From positions 1 to 39,332 of the forward strand of contig BJGF01000005.1 in the NCBI GenBank assembly GCA_014190295.1: a DNA stretch of 39,332 nucleotides, written 5' to 3'. This DNA is from Actinomycetes bacterium. Lineage in GTDB: Bacteria > Actinomycetota > Acidimicrobiia > Acidimicrobiales > Ilumatobacteraceae. Positions 8,738-16,963 of the stretch are shown here, piece after piece. Position 1 is the stretch's first letter; the number at the start of each line of letters is the position of its first letter. The position numbers were made by a program, and so were the translations under genes. Below the pieces are notes generated by a model. It worked only from the letters and a program-made list of their open reading frames with translations. It made no database searches and was not told where the DNA came from.

Positions 8738-9784
8738 ATGGCGGTTTCGAAAAAGAAGCTTGCGCTAAAAAAGAAGCTTGCGCAAAGAAAGAAGCTGGCG
8801 CTAAAGAAGAAGCTTGATTTGCGCAAGAAGCTGGCGCTAAAGAAGAAGCTTGAGTTGCAAAAGAAGTTGGCACAAAAGAAGAAGCTTGAGTTGCAAAAGA
8901 AGTTGGCACAAAAAAAGAAGCTTGAGATCAAGAAAAAGTTGGATCTAAAGAAGAAGCTTGATTTGCAAAAGAAGTTGGCACAAAAAAAGAAGCTTGAGAT
9001 CAAGAAAAAGTTGGATCTCAAAAAGAAGCTTGAGTTGCAAAAGAAACTTGAACTCAAAATTCGTGCCGCAAAGATTAAAGCGATCAAACGTCAGCGTGAA
9101 ACCGAAAAGCGTGTTGCATTGGTGGCGCGCGCTCGCGCTCAAAAAGAGAAGCAAAAAGAAGCAGTTCGCATCGCTAAGGAAAGAGCAAAATTGAAGGCTC
9201 AGCAAGCAGCTGATCGTCTGGCACTGCGTCTTGCCAAAGAAAAAGAAAAACAAGATGCAAAAGAAGCACGTGAAGCAGAGAAGGCCGCAAAGTTGGCGGC
9301 TCGTGAGGCTGAGCGCCTAGCCGAGATCGAATCACATCGCAAACCGGTCGCACCTCCAAAGCCACCGATTATTAAGGGCATGATGCAAGACGGCATCACT
9401 CCGACTAAAGAATTTAATTTTGAGTTTTTGCTTTCTCAGCGCGAGATGTTGCTTGGTGAACGTCGAAACCTTCTCGGTCAGGCAGATCGTTTAGAAAGCG
9501 AAGCAAATGCGATTGTTGAAAACTCAGAAATGGGTGACGTGCAGTTTGACGACGAGGGTGGAGAGGGCGACACAATGGTTGTCGAGCGTGAGCGCGATCT
9601 AACACTTTCAGCTTCGGCTCGGCAAACTGTCGAAGAAATTGATGAAGCCCTAAAGCGCATCGAGACCGGCGACTACGGATATTCGGGACGTTCTGGGTTG
9701 CCGATTCCTCGCGAACGTCTGAAGGCTCTTCCTTGGACAACCGAGCTTGTTCAAGAACGTGCTGGTGGCATCGGTTCTTACTAG
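8738..9784 (+). CDS. Lysine-rich hexapeptide-repeat protein with C-terminal TraR/DksA-like domain
   Basis: The 348-residue protein has three parts. Residues 5-106 are 17 tandem hexapeptides of the form [KRQ]KKL[ADE][LQI]. Residues about 107-205 are a further highly charged Lys/Glu/Ala-rich helix. After a proline-rich hinge (PVAPPKPPI), residues about 220-340 resemble the DksA/TraR fold: two helices, then GDYG and GLPIPRERLKALP. The normal CxxC of the zinc finger is Ser316 and Ser319, and the second cysteine pair is missing. The position between ileS and lspA matches the actinobacterial DksA-like gene with lysine-rich tail (for example SCO2075 of Streptomyces, from memory). RNA polymerase or nucleoid binding is an inference. 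Confidence 0.88.
   Translation: MAVSKKKLALKKKLAQRKKLALKKKLDLRKKLALKKKLELQKKLAQKKKLELQKKLAQKKKLEIKKKLDLKKKLDLQKKLAQKKKLEIKKKLDLKKKLELQKKLELKIRAAKIKAIKRQRETEKRVALVARARAQKEKQKEAVRIAKERAKLKAQQAADRLALRLAKEKEKQDAKEAREAEKAAKLAAREAERLAEIESHRKPVAPPKPPIIKGMMQDGITPTKEFNFEFLLSQREMLLGERRNLLGQADRLESEANAIVENSEMGDVQFDDEGGEGDTMVVERERDLTLSASARQTVEEIDEALKRIETGDYGYSGRSGLPIPRERLKALPWTTELVQERAGGIGSY
8750..9055 (+). repeat. 17 x 18-bp in-frame tandem repeat encoding KKKLxL-type hexapeptides
   Basis: The coding repeat unit is roughly AAGAAGCTTGCGCTAAAA with variation at the fourth to sixth codons; most units contain a HindIII-like AAGCTT. Higher-order repetition is visible: a block KKKLEL-QKKLAQ occurs twice in a row, and a block QKKLAQ-KKKLEI-KKKLDL occurs more than once. 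This indicates growth by duplication of multi-unit segments. Confidence 0.95.
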
Positions 9785-9811
9785 AACAGTGTCGATCAAA
9801 CTAATAATTTT

Positions 9812-10297
9812 ATGAACGACCCTCGGACGCAAAACGGGGCGTCTAAATCTGTCGCTCTCATTTTGATCGCGATCGTCGTTGTATTCGATCAACTCACGAA
9901 GCATTGGGCGCTTGGTTCTCTGAATAACGCAAAGACGATAGATATTTTTTGGACACTCAGATTTAATCTCGTGTTTAATTCGGGGATGGCTTTTTCTCAA
10001 GGACAAGGAGTCGGTCGAGTCATTGGTTTGTTGGCCGTATTCGTAGTCATTGGATTGCTGGCCTCGCTACGAAAAACAATCTCACTACAAACAACAATTG
10101 GCACTGGTCTGTTAATCGGTGGCGCTGTGGGCAACATACTGGATCGGTTGTTTCGGGGCGACGGCTGGATGCGAGGTGCAGTAGTTGATTTCATTGATCT
10201 TCAGTGGTTTCCAGTATTCAATCTTGCTGACTCTGCTGTAACGATTGGTGCCGGGTTTTTGATTTTAGGGGCATTCAATGCAAGAGTTCGTTCGTGA
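9812..10297 (+). CDS. lspA: Lipoprotein signal peptidase (signal peptidase II)
   Basis: LspA is an integral membrane aspartic protease that removes the signal peptide from diacylated prolipoproteins. The 161-residue protein has four hydrophobic helices. The catalytic pair is Asp111 in GGAVGNILDRL and Asp140 in FNLADSAV. The N-terminal FDQLTKHWA and NSGMAFS blocks are also typical. Its stop overlaps the GTG of rluD (GTGA), so the two are translationally coupled. A substrate candidate in the same window is the DUF3048 lipoprotein at 33660. Confidence 0.96.
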   Translation: MNDPRTQNGASKSVALILIAIVVVFDQLTKHWALGSLNNAKTIDIFWTLRFNLVFNSGMAFSQGQGVGRVIGLLAVFVVIGLLASLRKTISLQTTIGTGLLIGGAVGNILDRLFRGDGWMRGAVVDFIDLQWFPVFNLADSAVTIGAGFLILGAFNARVRS

Positions 10298-11232
10298 CTG
10301 ACGATTCAGAAAAGCGAATAATCGACGAAACCGTGCCGTCGGCGCTGGCGGGACAGCGGGTTGATCGAGTGATTTCTCTTGTCGCAGATATTCCGCGCGC
10401 GGCTGCTTCACAAATAATAGATGCTGGCGCTGTATTGCTAGATGGCGTTGTCGTGAAGGCTGGCAAAATAAAAGTTTCCGAAGGTCAGCGGATAGTCGTT
10501 GACCTCTCGTTGCTTCCAGAAAAGAAACTGCCAGCGGCTGAACCAAATATAAAAGTTGAAGTCGTATATGTGGATGATGATGTGATCGTGATCAATAAAC
10601 AGGCGGGGATAGTCGTTCATCCCGGCGCAGGAAACCCAACCGGAACTCTGGTTAATGCAGTATTGGCGATTTATCCCGAGATCGCGACGGTCGGTGATCC
10701 ATTTCGGCCAGGAGTTGTGCATCGTCTCGATGCCGGCACGACCGGGCTGATGGTGATGGCGCGAACAGGGCGCGCTTACGAATCATTGGTTGAGGCATTA
10801 CAACGTCGAGTAGTGGTGCGTCGGTACTTGGCAATTGTGTGGGGCGAGATGAGTGCACCGAGTGGAGTAATAGATGCACCGCTCGGACGTGATCAACGAG
10901 ATCCAACAAAGATGGCAGTGCTTGCTGGTGGAAAAGTTGCTCGTACAAACTACGAAGTGCGTCAGACTTTTACTTTGCCGGTTAGTTGTTCGTTGCTTGA
11001 ATGCGGATTAGAAACTGGCCGAACTCACCAAATTCGTGTGCACTTGGCAACACTCGGGCACAGTGTCGTTGGTGATGTCGTATACGGCGGTGCTCGTAGC
11101 GTGCTTTCTTCTCCGCGACCAATGTTGCATGCGATGACCTTAAAGTTTGATCACCCTGTTACAGGAATTGAAATGGAGTTTCATTCGCAAACCCCGAAGG
11201 ACTTCGCGACAATTCTTGAAAAGTGTTCGTGA
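10294..11232 (+). CDS. rluD: RluD-type 23S rRNA pseudouridine synthase
   Basis: A 312-residue RluA/RluD-family pseudouridine synthase that modifies 23S rRNA. An N-terminal S4 RNA-binding domain (residues about 15-75, including GQRVDRVIS and LDGVVVKAGKIKVSEGQ) precedes the catalytic domain. The catalytic aspartate is Asp146 in VVHRLDAGTTGLMV. Further family blocks are RRYLAIVWGE and ETGRTHQIRVHLATLGHSVVGD. The GTG start overlaps the lspA stop. The lspA-rluD pair upstream of dnaE is conserved in Mycobacterium and Streptomyces. The exact target uridines cannot be told from sequence. Confidence 0.93.
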   Translation: MTDDSEKRIIDETVPSALAGQRVDRVISLVADIPRAAASQIIDAGAVLLDGVVVKAGKIKVSEGQRIVVDLSLLPEKKLPAAEPNIKVEVVYVDDDVIVINKQAGIVVHPGAGNPTGTLVNAVLAIYPEIATVGDPFRPGVVHRLDAGTTGLMVMARTGRAYESLVEALQRRVVVRRYLAIVWGEMSAPSGVIDAPLGRDQRDPTKMAVLAGGKVARTNYEVRQTFTLPVSCSLLECGLETGRTHQIRVHLATLGHSVVGDVVYGGARSVLSSPRPMLHAMTLKFDHPVTGIEMEFHSQTPKDFATILEKCS

Positions 11233-11246
11233 CGATAAATTACTGA

Positions 11247-11693
11247 TTATTTTTTTGCGCTAGGCCAAGAGGCGTCACCACTAGAAATCGCCGCAATATC
11301 TTCGAGCGTATATTTTGCAAGATGCTCTCGCATATATTCGCTGGCTAGGTTCCAGACCGCGAGCAGCACGCATTGTCCATCGTGATCGCATGCGCCATCG
11401 GTATGTGGCTTTCCGAAGTCTCCAACCGAGATAGGCCCATCTACGGCCGAAATAATTTCTGAGAGATAAATTTCACCGGCTGGGCGAGCCAGCACATAGC
11501 CACCTCCAACTCCGCGCCTTGACTTGACCAAACCAGCACCCTTGAGCGCAAGCAATATTTGCTCTAAATAAGGTTGCGGCAGGGCAGTGCGGGTTGCGAT
11601 GTCACGCACCGATGTCGGAGCGTCATCGCTTTGATGCAAACGCAAAGAAAGAAGTGCCCGACACGCATAGTCTCCTCGAGTCGAAATTCTCAC
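11247..11693 (-). CDS. Rrf2 family transcriptional regulator
   Basis: A 148-residue winged-helix regulator of the Rrf2/IscR/NsrR family. The N-terminus MRISTRGDYACRALLSL, the recognition region IATRTALPQPYLEQILLALKGAGLV and the wing SRRGVGGGYVLARP are canonical. Cys102 and Cys108 are spaced CX5C, as in Fe-S-binding members, but the third cysteine of NsrR-type proteins is not present (see findings). I chose GTG 11693 because it gives the family N-terminus and a TACGAT hexamer lies six bases upstream, fitting a leaderless mRNA. It is convergent with rluD (14 bases apart) and divergent from the phosphodiesterase gene. Confidence 0.9.
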   Translation of the reverse strand: MRISTRGDYACRALLSLRLHQSDDAPTSVRDIATRTALPQPYLEQILLALKGAGLVKSRRGVGGGYVLARPAGEIYLSEIISAVDGPISVGDFGKPHTDGACDHDGQCVLLAVWNLASEYMREHLAKYTLEDIAAISSGDASWPSAKK

Positions 11694-11699
11694 ATCTAT

Positions 11700-11718
11700 A
11701 TCGTACGCCACTAGGCGT
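11700..11718 (-). promoter_or_regulatory. Putative rrf2 promoter with overlapping inverted repeat
   Basis: On the minus strand TACGAT (11705-11700) ends six bases before GTG 11693. Directly upstream and overlapping by one base is ACGCC-N4-GGCGT (11705-11718), an inverted repeat with 5-base arms. It could be an autoregulatory Rrf2 operator between the two divergent genes, but the arms are short. Confidence 0.3.
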
Positions 11719-11755
11719 TTGGGCGACTCGCTGTGATTTGGATGCCCCTGAACTA

Positions 11756-12895
11756 ATGTCTTGGGACACAATCATGACAAGCAAACAATTACTCGGGCCA
11801 CGACTACCGGCGTATCAATCTGGTTGTGTCACTGGGATAATCCCCGCGATTCTTGGTCCGTCTGGCACTAGAGAGATTCCAAGTTGGATGCCCAGTTGTG
11901 TTCAAGGTGCTCGTCAAGTCGTGTTGCTCGTGATCGACGGTCTCGGCTGGCATCAGTTGCAGAAAAATCTCGTTCACTGCCCGATGATCTCGTCAATGCA
12001 AGGATCATCAATCACGACAATTGCACCTACGACAACTGTCAGCGCGTTGACATCAATAACCACTGGTTTGGCACCGGCAGAACATGGTCTAGTTGGATAT
12101 CGAATTGACATGGGTGCACGAGTGATGCAGATGCTTAAGTGGGGCGACGACAAAGGTGATTTACGAAATATGTATCCACCTGATTTGATTCAACCGTGTC
12201 CACCATTTATGGGGACGAGCGTGCCCGTGTTGAGCAAGGCCGAATTAGAAGGCTCGGCATTTACAGAGGCTCATTTGCGGGGTGTGCGACCAAAAGGTTG
12301 GCGTGCAGCGTCAAGCATCGCCGTAGAGATTGGAGAGTTGTTGCGTAGTGGTGAAAAATTTATCTATGCATATTACGACGGTGTCGACAAAATTGCCCAC
12401 GAACGAGGCTTCGGTGCTTTCTATCAAGCAGAGTTGCGTTTTACTGATGCGCTCGTGTCGAATATAAAAGATGTTCTCGTCTCGGGTTCGGTGTTGTTGG
12501 TCACTGCCGATCATGGGCAAGTAATGGTTGGTACAAATACTTTGCCGCCGCACAACGATGTTTTGGCGATGACTTCGCATCAATCCGGCGAGGGAAGGTT
12601 TCGTTGGCTTCACGCGCGAAAAGGAACCGAAGTCGAATTGCTCGCCCGTGCCCAGCAACACCACGGTGATAGCGCATGGGTAGTCGGTAAAGATCAAGTG
12701 ATTGACGAACAATGGCTTGGGCCAAGATTGGGCGCCGCCACCCGAAAGCGCTTGGGCGATGTTGCGCTTGTGCCGCGAGAGCCGATTAGTTTCGATGATC
12801 CTGCCGACTCAGGCCCCTATATGTTGCAGTGTCGTCATGGGGCTTTGACCGACGACGAACTAGATGTGCCGTTGCTTGCCGTAACTGGCAACTGA
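11756..12895 (+). CDS. Alkaline phosphatase superfamily / type I phosphodiesterase-nucleotide pyrophosphatase family protein
   Basis: A 379-residue metal-dependent hydrolase of the alkaline phosphatase superfamily; substrate unknown. Metal-ligand candidates are Asp61 in LLVIDGLGW, the nucleophile Thr within IAPTTTVSALTS, Asp211 and His215 in DGVDKIAH, Asp252-His253 in TADHG, and a C-terminal RHGAL histidine. There is no signal peptide or membrane helix, so it is probably cytoplasmic. Two starts are possible, ATG 11756 and ATG 11774; the longer frame back to 11594 overlaps the divergent rrf2 gene and is unlikely. bpa follows 18 bases after the stop. The DGLGW and AEHGLVGY motifs suit the actinobacterial phosphodiesterase-like group. 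Confidence 0.85.
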   Translation: MSWDTIMTSKQLLGPRLPAYQSGCVTGIIPAILGPSGTREIPSWMPSCVQGARQVVLLVIDGLGWHQLQKNLVHCPMISSMQGSSITTIAPTTTVSALTSITTGLAPAEHGLVGYRIDMGARVMQMLKWGDDKGDLRNMYPPDLIQPCPPFMGTSVPVLSKAELEGSAFTEAHLRGVRPKGWRAASSIAVEIGELLRSGEKFIYAYYDGVDKIAHERGFGAFYQAELRFTDALVSNIKDVLVSGSVLLVTADHGQVMVGTNTLPPHNDVLAMTSHQSGEGRFRWLHARKGTEVELLARAQQHHGDSAWVVGKDQVIDEQWLGPRLGAATRKRLGDVALVPREPISFDDPADSGPYMLQCRHGALTDDELDVPLLAVTGN

Positions 12896-12913
12896 TAAGT
12901 TAGGCGCCCCACC

Positions 12914-13366
12914 ATGAACGAACCAGAACGCGGCGAGATTATTAACAACAATATTGTCGAAGAAGAGACCGTCACCGCGCCCGCCAAGGTGATGCGAATT
13001 GGTTCAATGATCAAACAATTACTCGACGAAGTTCGTTCGATGACACTTGATAGTCCCTCTCGTGAACGACTGGCAGAAATTTATGAGCGATCAATCGTCG
13101 AATTGACGACAGCGTTGTCGCCAGACTTGCAAGAAGAGTTGCGCACACTTGCGTTGCCGTTTAAGGACGGCGATATTCCATCCGATGCAGAATTGCGCAT
13201 CGCCAAGGCTCAACTTGTGGGTTGGCTCGAGGGATTATTTCACGGGATACAAGCCACGATGTTCGCACAGCAACTTTCAATGCGTCAGCAATCAGAGCAA
13301 AAGCAGATTCAATCTGGCGAGACACCTTCTGCTCAGCCGGGCGATCGCCCGGGAACCTACTTGTAA
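12914..13366 (+). CDS. bpa: Bacterial proteasome activator Bpa/PafE
   Basis: Bpa (PafE in Mycobacterium) is an ATP-independent ring that opens the 20S proteasome gate and feeds it unfolded proteins. The 150-residue protein matches the family through its core: KVMRIGSMIKQLLDEVR, a four-helix segment, and the nearly invariant SDAELRIAKAQLVGWLEGL followed by FHGIQATMFAQQ. The C-terminus GTYL corresponds to the GQYL tail that docks into proteasome pockets. The 20S proteasome subunits are not in this window, so their presence elsewhere is inferred. The stop codon overlaps the dnaE start (TAATG). Confidence 0.95.
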   Translation: MNEPERGEIINNNIVEEETVTAPAKVMRIGSMIKQLLDEVRSMTLDSPSRERLAEIYERSIVELTTALSPDLQEELRTLALPFKDGDIPSDAELRIAKAQLVGWLEGLFHGIQATMFAQQLSMRQQSEQKQIQSGETPSAQPGDRPGTYL

Positions 13367-16300
13367 TGGGTGATTCGTTCACCCACCTTCATGTCCACAC
13401 AGAGTTTTCAATGTTGGATGGCGCATCGCGTTTAGATGAGCTGGTCGAATGTGCAGTGAACGACTCTCAGAAAGCACTTGGTATCACCGATCACGGAAAC
13501 ATGTATGGCGTAATCGATTTTTATAAAGAGTGCACCAAGCGGGGGGTGAAGCCGATCATTGGTACCGAGGCATACATGGCGTACGAGACTCGTACAGAAC
13601 GACCGACACGTCGTGGAAAACTCGACGACAGTGGCGGCGATACCGAGGCAGGCAAAAAACTTTATTATCACTTAACTTTGCTCGCCGAGAACAACACTGG
13701 TTATCAAAACTTGATTCAGTTGGCCAGCCTCGCGTTTCTCGAGGGCTATTACTACCAACCTCGGATGGACTGGGAGTTGCTCACAAAATATCATGAAGGT
13801 TTAATTGCGACTTCTGGGTGTCTGGGCGGTCATGTTTTGCAGGCGCTGAAAAATGGGAAAGATGATGAAGCACTAAAAACAGCCGCCAGATTGCAAGATA
13901 TTTTCGGCAAAGATAATTTCTTTATCGAATTGCAAGATCACGGAATTCCATTGCAGATCGAGACGAATCCGAAGTTGATTGAGATCGGTAAAAAAATTGG
14001 TGCGCCACTACTCGCAACAAACGATTGTCATTACACCCATCGCGAAGACAGCCACTCGCATGACGCTCTATTGTGTGTGCAAACTGGCAGTACTATCGCC
14101 GACCCGAATCGTTTGAAATTCGAGGGGCAAGAACATTATTTGAAATCAGCAAAAGAGATGCGTTGGCTGTTTCGCGAACAGCCGACTGCATGCGACAACA
14201 CCTTATGGATTGCTGAGCGAGCAAAAGTTGATATTCAATTCGGCGTGCCAGTGCTTCCTGACTTTCCAATTCCGGAAGGTTTCAAAAGTGACCATACCTA
14301 TCTTGAGCATTTGACCTGGCTCGGGGCTCAAGAGCGTTGGGGCGAGAAGATTCCAACTCAGGTTGTCGAACGTATCGCCTATGAATTATTGACGATCAAA
14401 ACAATGGGTTTTAGTTCGTACTTTTTGATCGTTTGGGATCTTGTGCGATACGCCCGTGAAAAATCAATTCGTGTTGGTCCGGGTCGTGGATCGGCTGCTG
14501 GGTGTGCCGTCGCGTATTCACTGCAAATTACCGATCTTGATCCAATTCGTTACGACTTGTTGTTTGAACGGTTTTTGAATCCTGGTCGCCGAAGCATGCC
14601 CGACATCGACATGGACTTTGACTCGCGATATCGAGACGAGATGATTCGATATGCATCCTTGAAATACGGCCGAGATCACGTTGCGCAAATCATTACTTTC
14701 GGCACGATCAAAGCACGCAACTCGGTGCGCGATGCCGCACGTGTGCTCGGGCTTCCTTATGGGTTGGGTGACAAAATCGCAAAGTTGATGCCACCTGTTG
14801 TGATGGGACGCGATACACCACTTAAATATTGCTTTGAGCAGGATGAAAAGTACGAAAGCGGATATAAAGCTGCTGCCGAGTTGCGCGGACTCTATGAATC
14901 AGACGCAGACGTTAAACGAGTGATCGACGTGGCTCGTGGTCTTGAAGGTCTCAAGCGCAGTGTCGGTATTCACGCTGCTGCCGTTGTGATTACGAAAGAA
15001 AAACTCACCCAATATTTGCCGATTCAACGCAAAGCCGAATCAGGGCAAGACGCCGAACTCGCACCAATCGTTACGCAATATGAAATGCATGCTGTCGAAG
15101 AACTTGGACTATTGAAAATCGACATTCTTGGACTGCGCAACTTGGACGTGATTACAGACGCGAACAAAATGATTCAAGAGTTGCGCGATCCAAATTTTGA
15201 TATCGATAAGGTCTCGTTTGAAGACGAAAAAACCTACGAGTTGTTGCGTCGTGGCGATACCATCGGCGTTTTTCAACTTGAGTCGACCAACATTCGCGCA
15301 CTTGTTCGCAGTCTGGTACCCAACACGATCGATGATTTGGCAGCGATCGTTGCGCTTTATCGACCCGGGCCAATGGGTGCGAATATGCACAATGATTTCG
15401 CCGATTTCAAGAATGGTCGAAAACAACCCGAACTGTTTCACCCCGATGCTCAAGAACTGCTGGGGGACACCTATGGGTTGATGATTTATCAAGAGAGCAT
15501 GATGCGTGTTGCGCAAAAATTTGCCGGCTACAGCCTTGAAAAAGCGGACGACTTGCGCAAAGCCTGCGGAAAAAAGAATCGCGAAGATATGGCCAAGCAG
15601 CGCGAGAGTTTTGAAAGTGGTTGCGTTGCCAAGGGCTACGGTGCCGTATTGGGCGAAAAACTTTTCGACTCAATTGAGCATTTCGCCGACTACGCATTCG
15701 GTAAAAGTCATGCTTATGGTTATGGCTTTCTTGCGTATCAAACGGCATATCTAAAAGCGCACTTTCCGGTCGAGTACACGGCATGTCTGTTGACAAGTGT
15801 CAAAGCCAACTATGAACGTGCCGCAGTGTTTCTTGCAGATGCTCGTGCCAACGACATCGTCGTACGAACACCCGATATAAATACATCTGGCGTCGACTTT
15901 GTTCCGGTGATTGATGGTGAACAGCGAATAATTAGTTTTGGATTGTCGGCGATTCGCAACGTCGGTGAGGCGCTGATAACCACTTTGGTTGACTACCGTA
16001 AAAATAACAGTCCATTCACATCTTTTTACGACTTTGCAGATCGCGCGCCGGTTTCTACGCTCAATAAGCGCACGGTTGAGTCGCTGATCAAAGCTGGTGC
16101 ATTCGATTCGCTGGGGCATCCACGCAAAGGTCTGCTTGCAGTATTCGAGCCGATCATTGAAAACACCCTTCAGCGTCGTCGTGAGCGTGACCAAGGTGTG
16201 ATGAGTTTGTTTGGTGACAGTGGTGATTCAGGCTCTGGTTTTTCCGAGCGAATAGAAATACCGCAAATAAATTATGAGAAGTCAGAGCAACTCAAAATTG

Positions 16301-16893
16301 AGCGCGAGATGCTCGGGTTGTACGTCTCTGATCATCCACTGCGTGGGGTTGAGGGGCAGCTTCGTCGTCGTGTTGAATGTTCGCTGGCTGATCTCGAAGA
16401 AAAGCCTGATGGTTCTTTTTTGAAATTAGGTGGGGTCATAACTTCTGTGGATAGAAAGTTCACGCGCAAAGGTGCGCAGATGGCGATTGTGAAGATTGAA
16501 GACCTGCAAGGCTCGCTAGAAGTTACTGTGTTTCCAAAAACCTACGAAAAATTTGGGCATGTGATTGAAGAAGACAAGATCGTAATTGTTCGGGGTCGAC
16601 TTGATCGTCGCGATGATTCGTTGGTTACGTTCAACGCACAAGAAATCATGATCGTTGAACCTATGCGAGCAAGTGATATGAGTCTGCATATTGAACTGGC
16701 AGGCAGTTCGCTATCACAAGAAGACATAAATGCATTGCAAGAATTGCTGCGAGAGCACACCGGACATACGCCGGTCCAATTGCATATGCCAGAGGGAAAG
16801 GCTTTGCGTCTTGCTTCTGAGTTCAATGTTGATATTGATCGAGCCATGGGTGCGCTTCGTGCTTCTTACGGGGACCGTGTTTATATCGGTTAA
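13366..16893 (+). CDS. dnaE: DNA polymerase III alpha subunit (DnaE1 type)
   Basis: The replicative polymerase, 1175 residues, in normal family order. An N-terminal PHP domain begins with FTHLHVHTEFSMLDGA; intact histidines there suggest an active proofreading nuclease as in mycobacterial DnaE1. The C-family polymerase palm holds catalytic aspartates in PDIDMDFD (Asp413, Asp415). A thumb/fingers region contains GVFQLES and AYGYGFLAYQTAYLKAHFP, followed by a helix-hairpin-helix segment (VESLIKAGAFDSLG) and a C-terminal OB fold (about residues 1020-1110). ATG 13366 is chosen because it gives the canonical PHP start and overlaps the bpa stop by one base; the frame is also open upstream inside bpa. 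Confidence 0.97.
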   Translation: MGDSFTHLHVHTEFSMLDGASRLDELVECAVNDSQKALGITDHGNMYGVIDFYKECTKRGVKPIIGTEAYMAYETRTERPTRRGKLDDSGGDTEAGKKLYYHLTLLAENNTGYQNLIQLASLAFLEGYYYQPRMDWELLTKYHEGLIATSGCLGGHVLQALKNGKDDEALKTAARLQDIFGKDNFFIELQDHGIPLQIETNPKLIEIGKKIGAPLLATNDCHYTHREDSHSHDALLCVQTGSTIADPNRLKFEGQEHYLKSAKEMRWLFREQPTACDNTLWIAERAKVDIQFGVPVLPDFPIPEGFKSDHTYLEHLTWLGAQERWGEKIPTQVVERIAYELLTIKTMGFSSYFLIVWDLVRYAREKSIRVGPGRGSAAGCAVAYSLQITDLDPIRYDLLFERFLNPGRRSMPDIDMDFDSRYRDEMIRYASLKYGRDHVAQIITFGTIKARNSVRDAARVLGLPYGLGDKIAKLMPPVVMGRDTPLKYCFEQDEKYESGYKAAAELRGLYESDADVKRVIDVARGLEGLKRSVGIHAAAVVITKEKLTQYLPIQRKAESGQDAELAPIVTQYEMHAVEELGLLKIDILGLRNLDVITDANKMIQELRDPNFDIDKVSFEDEKTYELLRRGDTIGVFQLESTNIRALVRSLVPNTIDDLAAIVALYRPGPMGANMHNDFADFKNGRKQPELFHPDAQELLGDTYGLMIYQESMMRVAQKFAGYSLEKADDLRKACGKKNREDMAKQRESFESGCVAKGYGAVLGEKLFDSIEHFADYAFGKSHAYGYGFLAYQTAYLKAHFPVEYTACLLTSVKANYERAAVFLADARANDIVVRTPDINTSGVDFVPVIDGEQRIISFGLSAIRNVGEALITTLVDYRKNNSPFTSFYDFADRAPVSTLNKRTVESLIKAGAFDSLGHPRKGLLAVFEPIIENTLQRRRERDQGVMSLFGDSGDSGSGFSERIEIPQINYEKSEQLKIEREMLGLYVSDHPLRGVEGQLRRRVECSLADLEEKPDGSFLKLGGVITSVDRKFTRKGAQMAIVKIEDLQGSLEVTVFPKTYEKFGHVIEEDKIVIVRGRLDRRDDSLVTFNAQEIMIVEPMRASDMSLHIELAGSSLSQEDINALQELLREHTGHTPVQLHMPEGKALRLASEFNVDIDRAMGALRASYGDRVYIG

Positions 16894-16945
16894 CTAATTG
16901 TTTATTGACTAATTGAGTCGCACCATCGGAAATCAGGTTTTTTGC

Positions 16946-16954
16946 TGGCAGAAT
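16946..16954 (+). promoter_or_regulatory. Putative extended -10 promoter (TGGCAGAAT) for the gene at 16964
   Basis: TGG-CAGAAT lies nine bases before ATG 16964, with no Shine-Dalgarno in between. The 11-mer TGGCAGAATAG is identical to the one before ftsZ at 2887-2897. No convincing -35 hexamer is visible at 16-18 bases. Confidence 0.4.
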
Positions 16955-16963
16955 AGAGGCGCT

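Noticed and set aside
8750-9055. CRISPR or noncoding minisatellite interpretation of the 18-bp repeats
   Set aside because: Repeats are contiguous without spacers, stay in frame, and vary mainly at codons for the variable residues, so they are coding repeats.
11233-11290. Rho-independent terminator between rluD and rrf2
   Set aside because: There is a T-run but no stable GC-rich stem. I found no convincing intrinsic terminator anywhere in the window.
11594-11755. Extended N-terminus of the phosphodiesterase-like protein back to 11594
   Set aside because: That stretch is antisense to the conserved DNA-binding domain of the Rrf2 gene and has no domain similarity; ATG 11756 or 11774 is more likely.
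13222-13365. Upstream extension of DnaE inside bpa
   Set aside because: The canonical PHP start FTHLHVHTEFS follows ATG 13366 directly, and the upstream codons overlap the conserved Bpa C-terminus.
16888-16915. Direct repeat ACTAATTG after dnaE as an attachment-site-like duplication
   Set aside because: The 8-bp repeat in A+T-rich DNA is short, encloses nothing, and has no integrase or mobile gene nearby.
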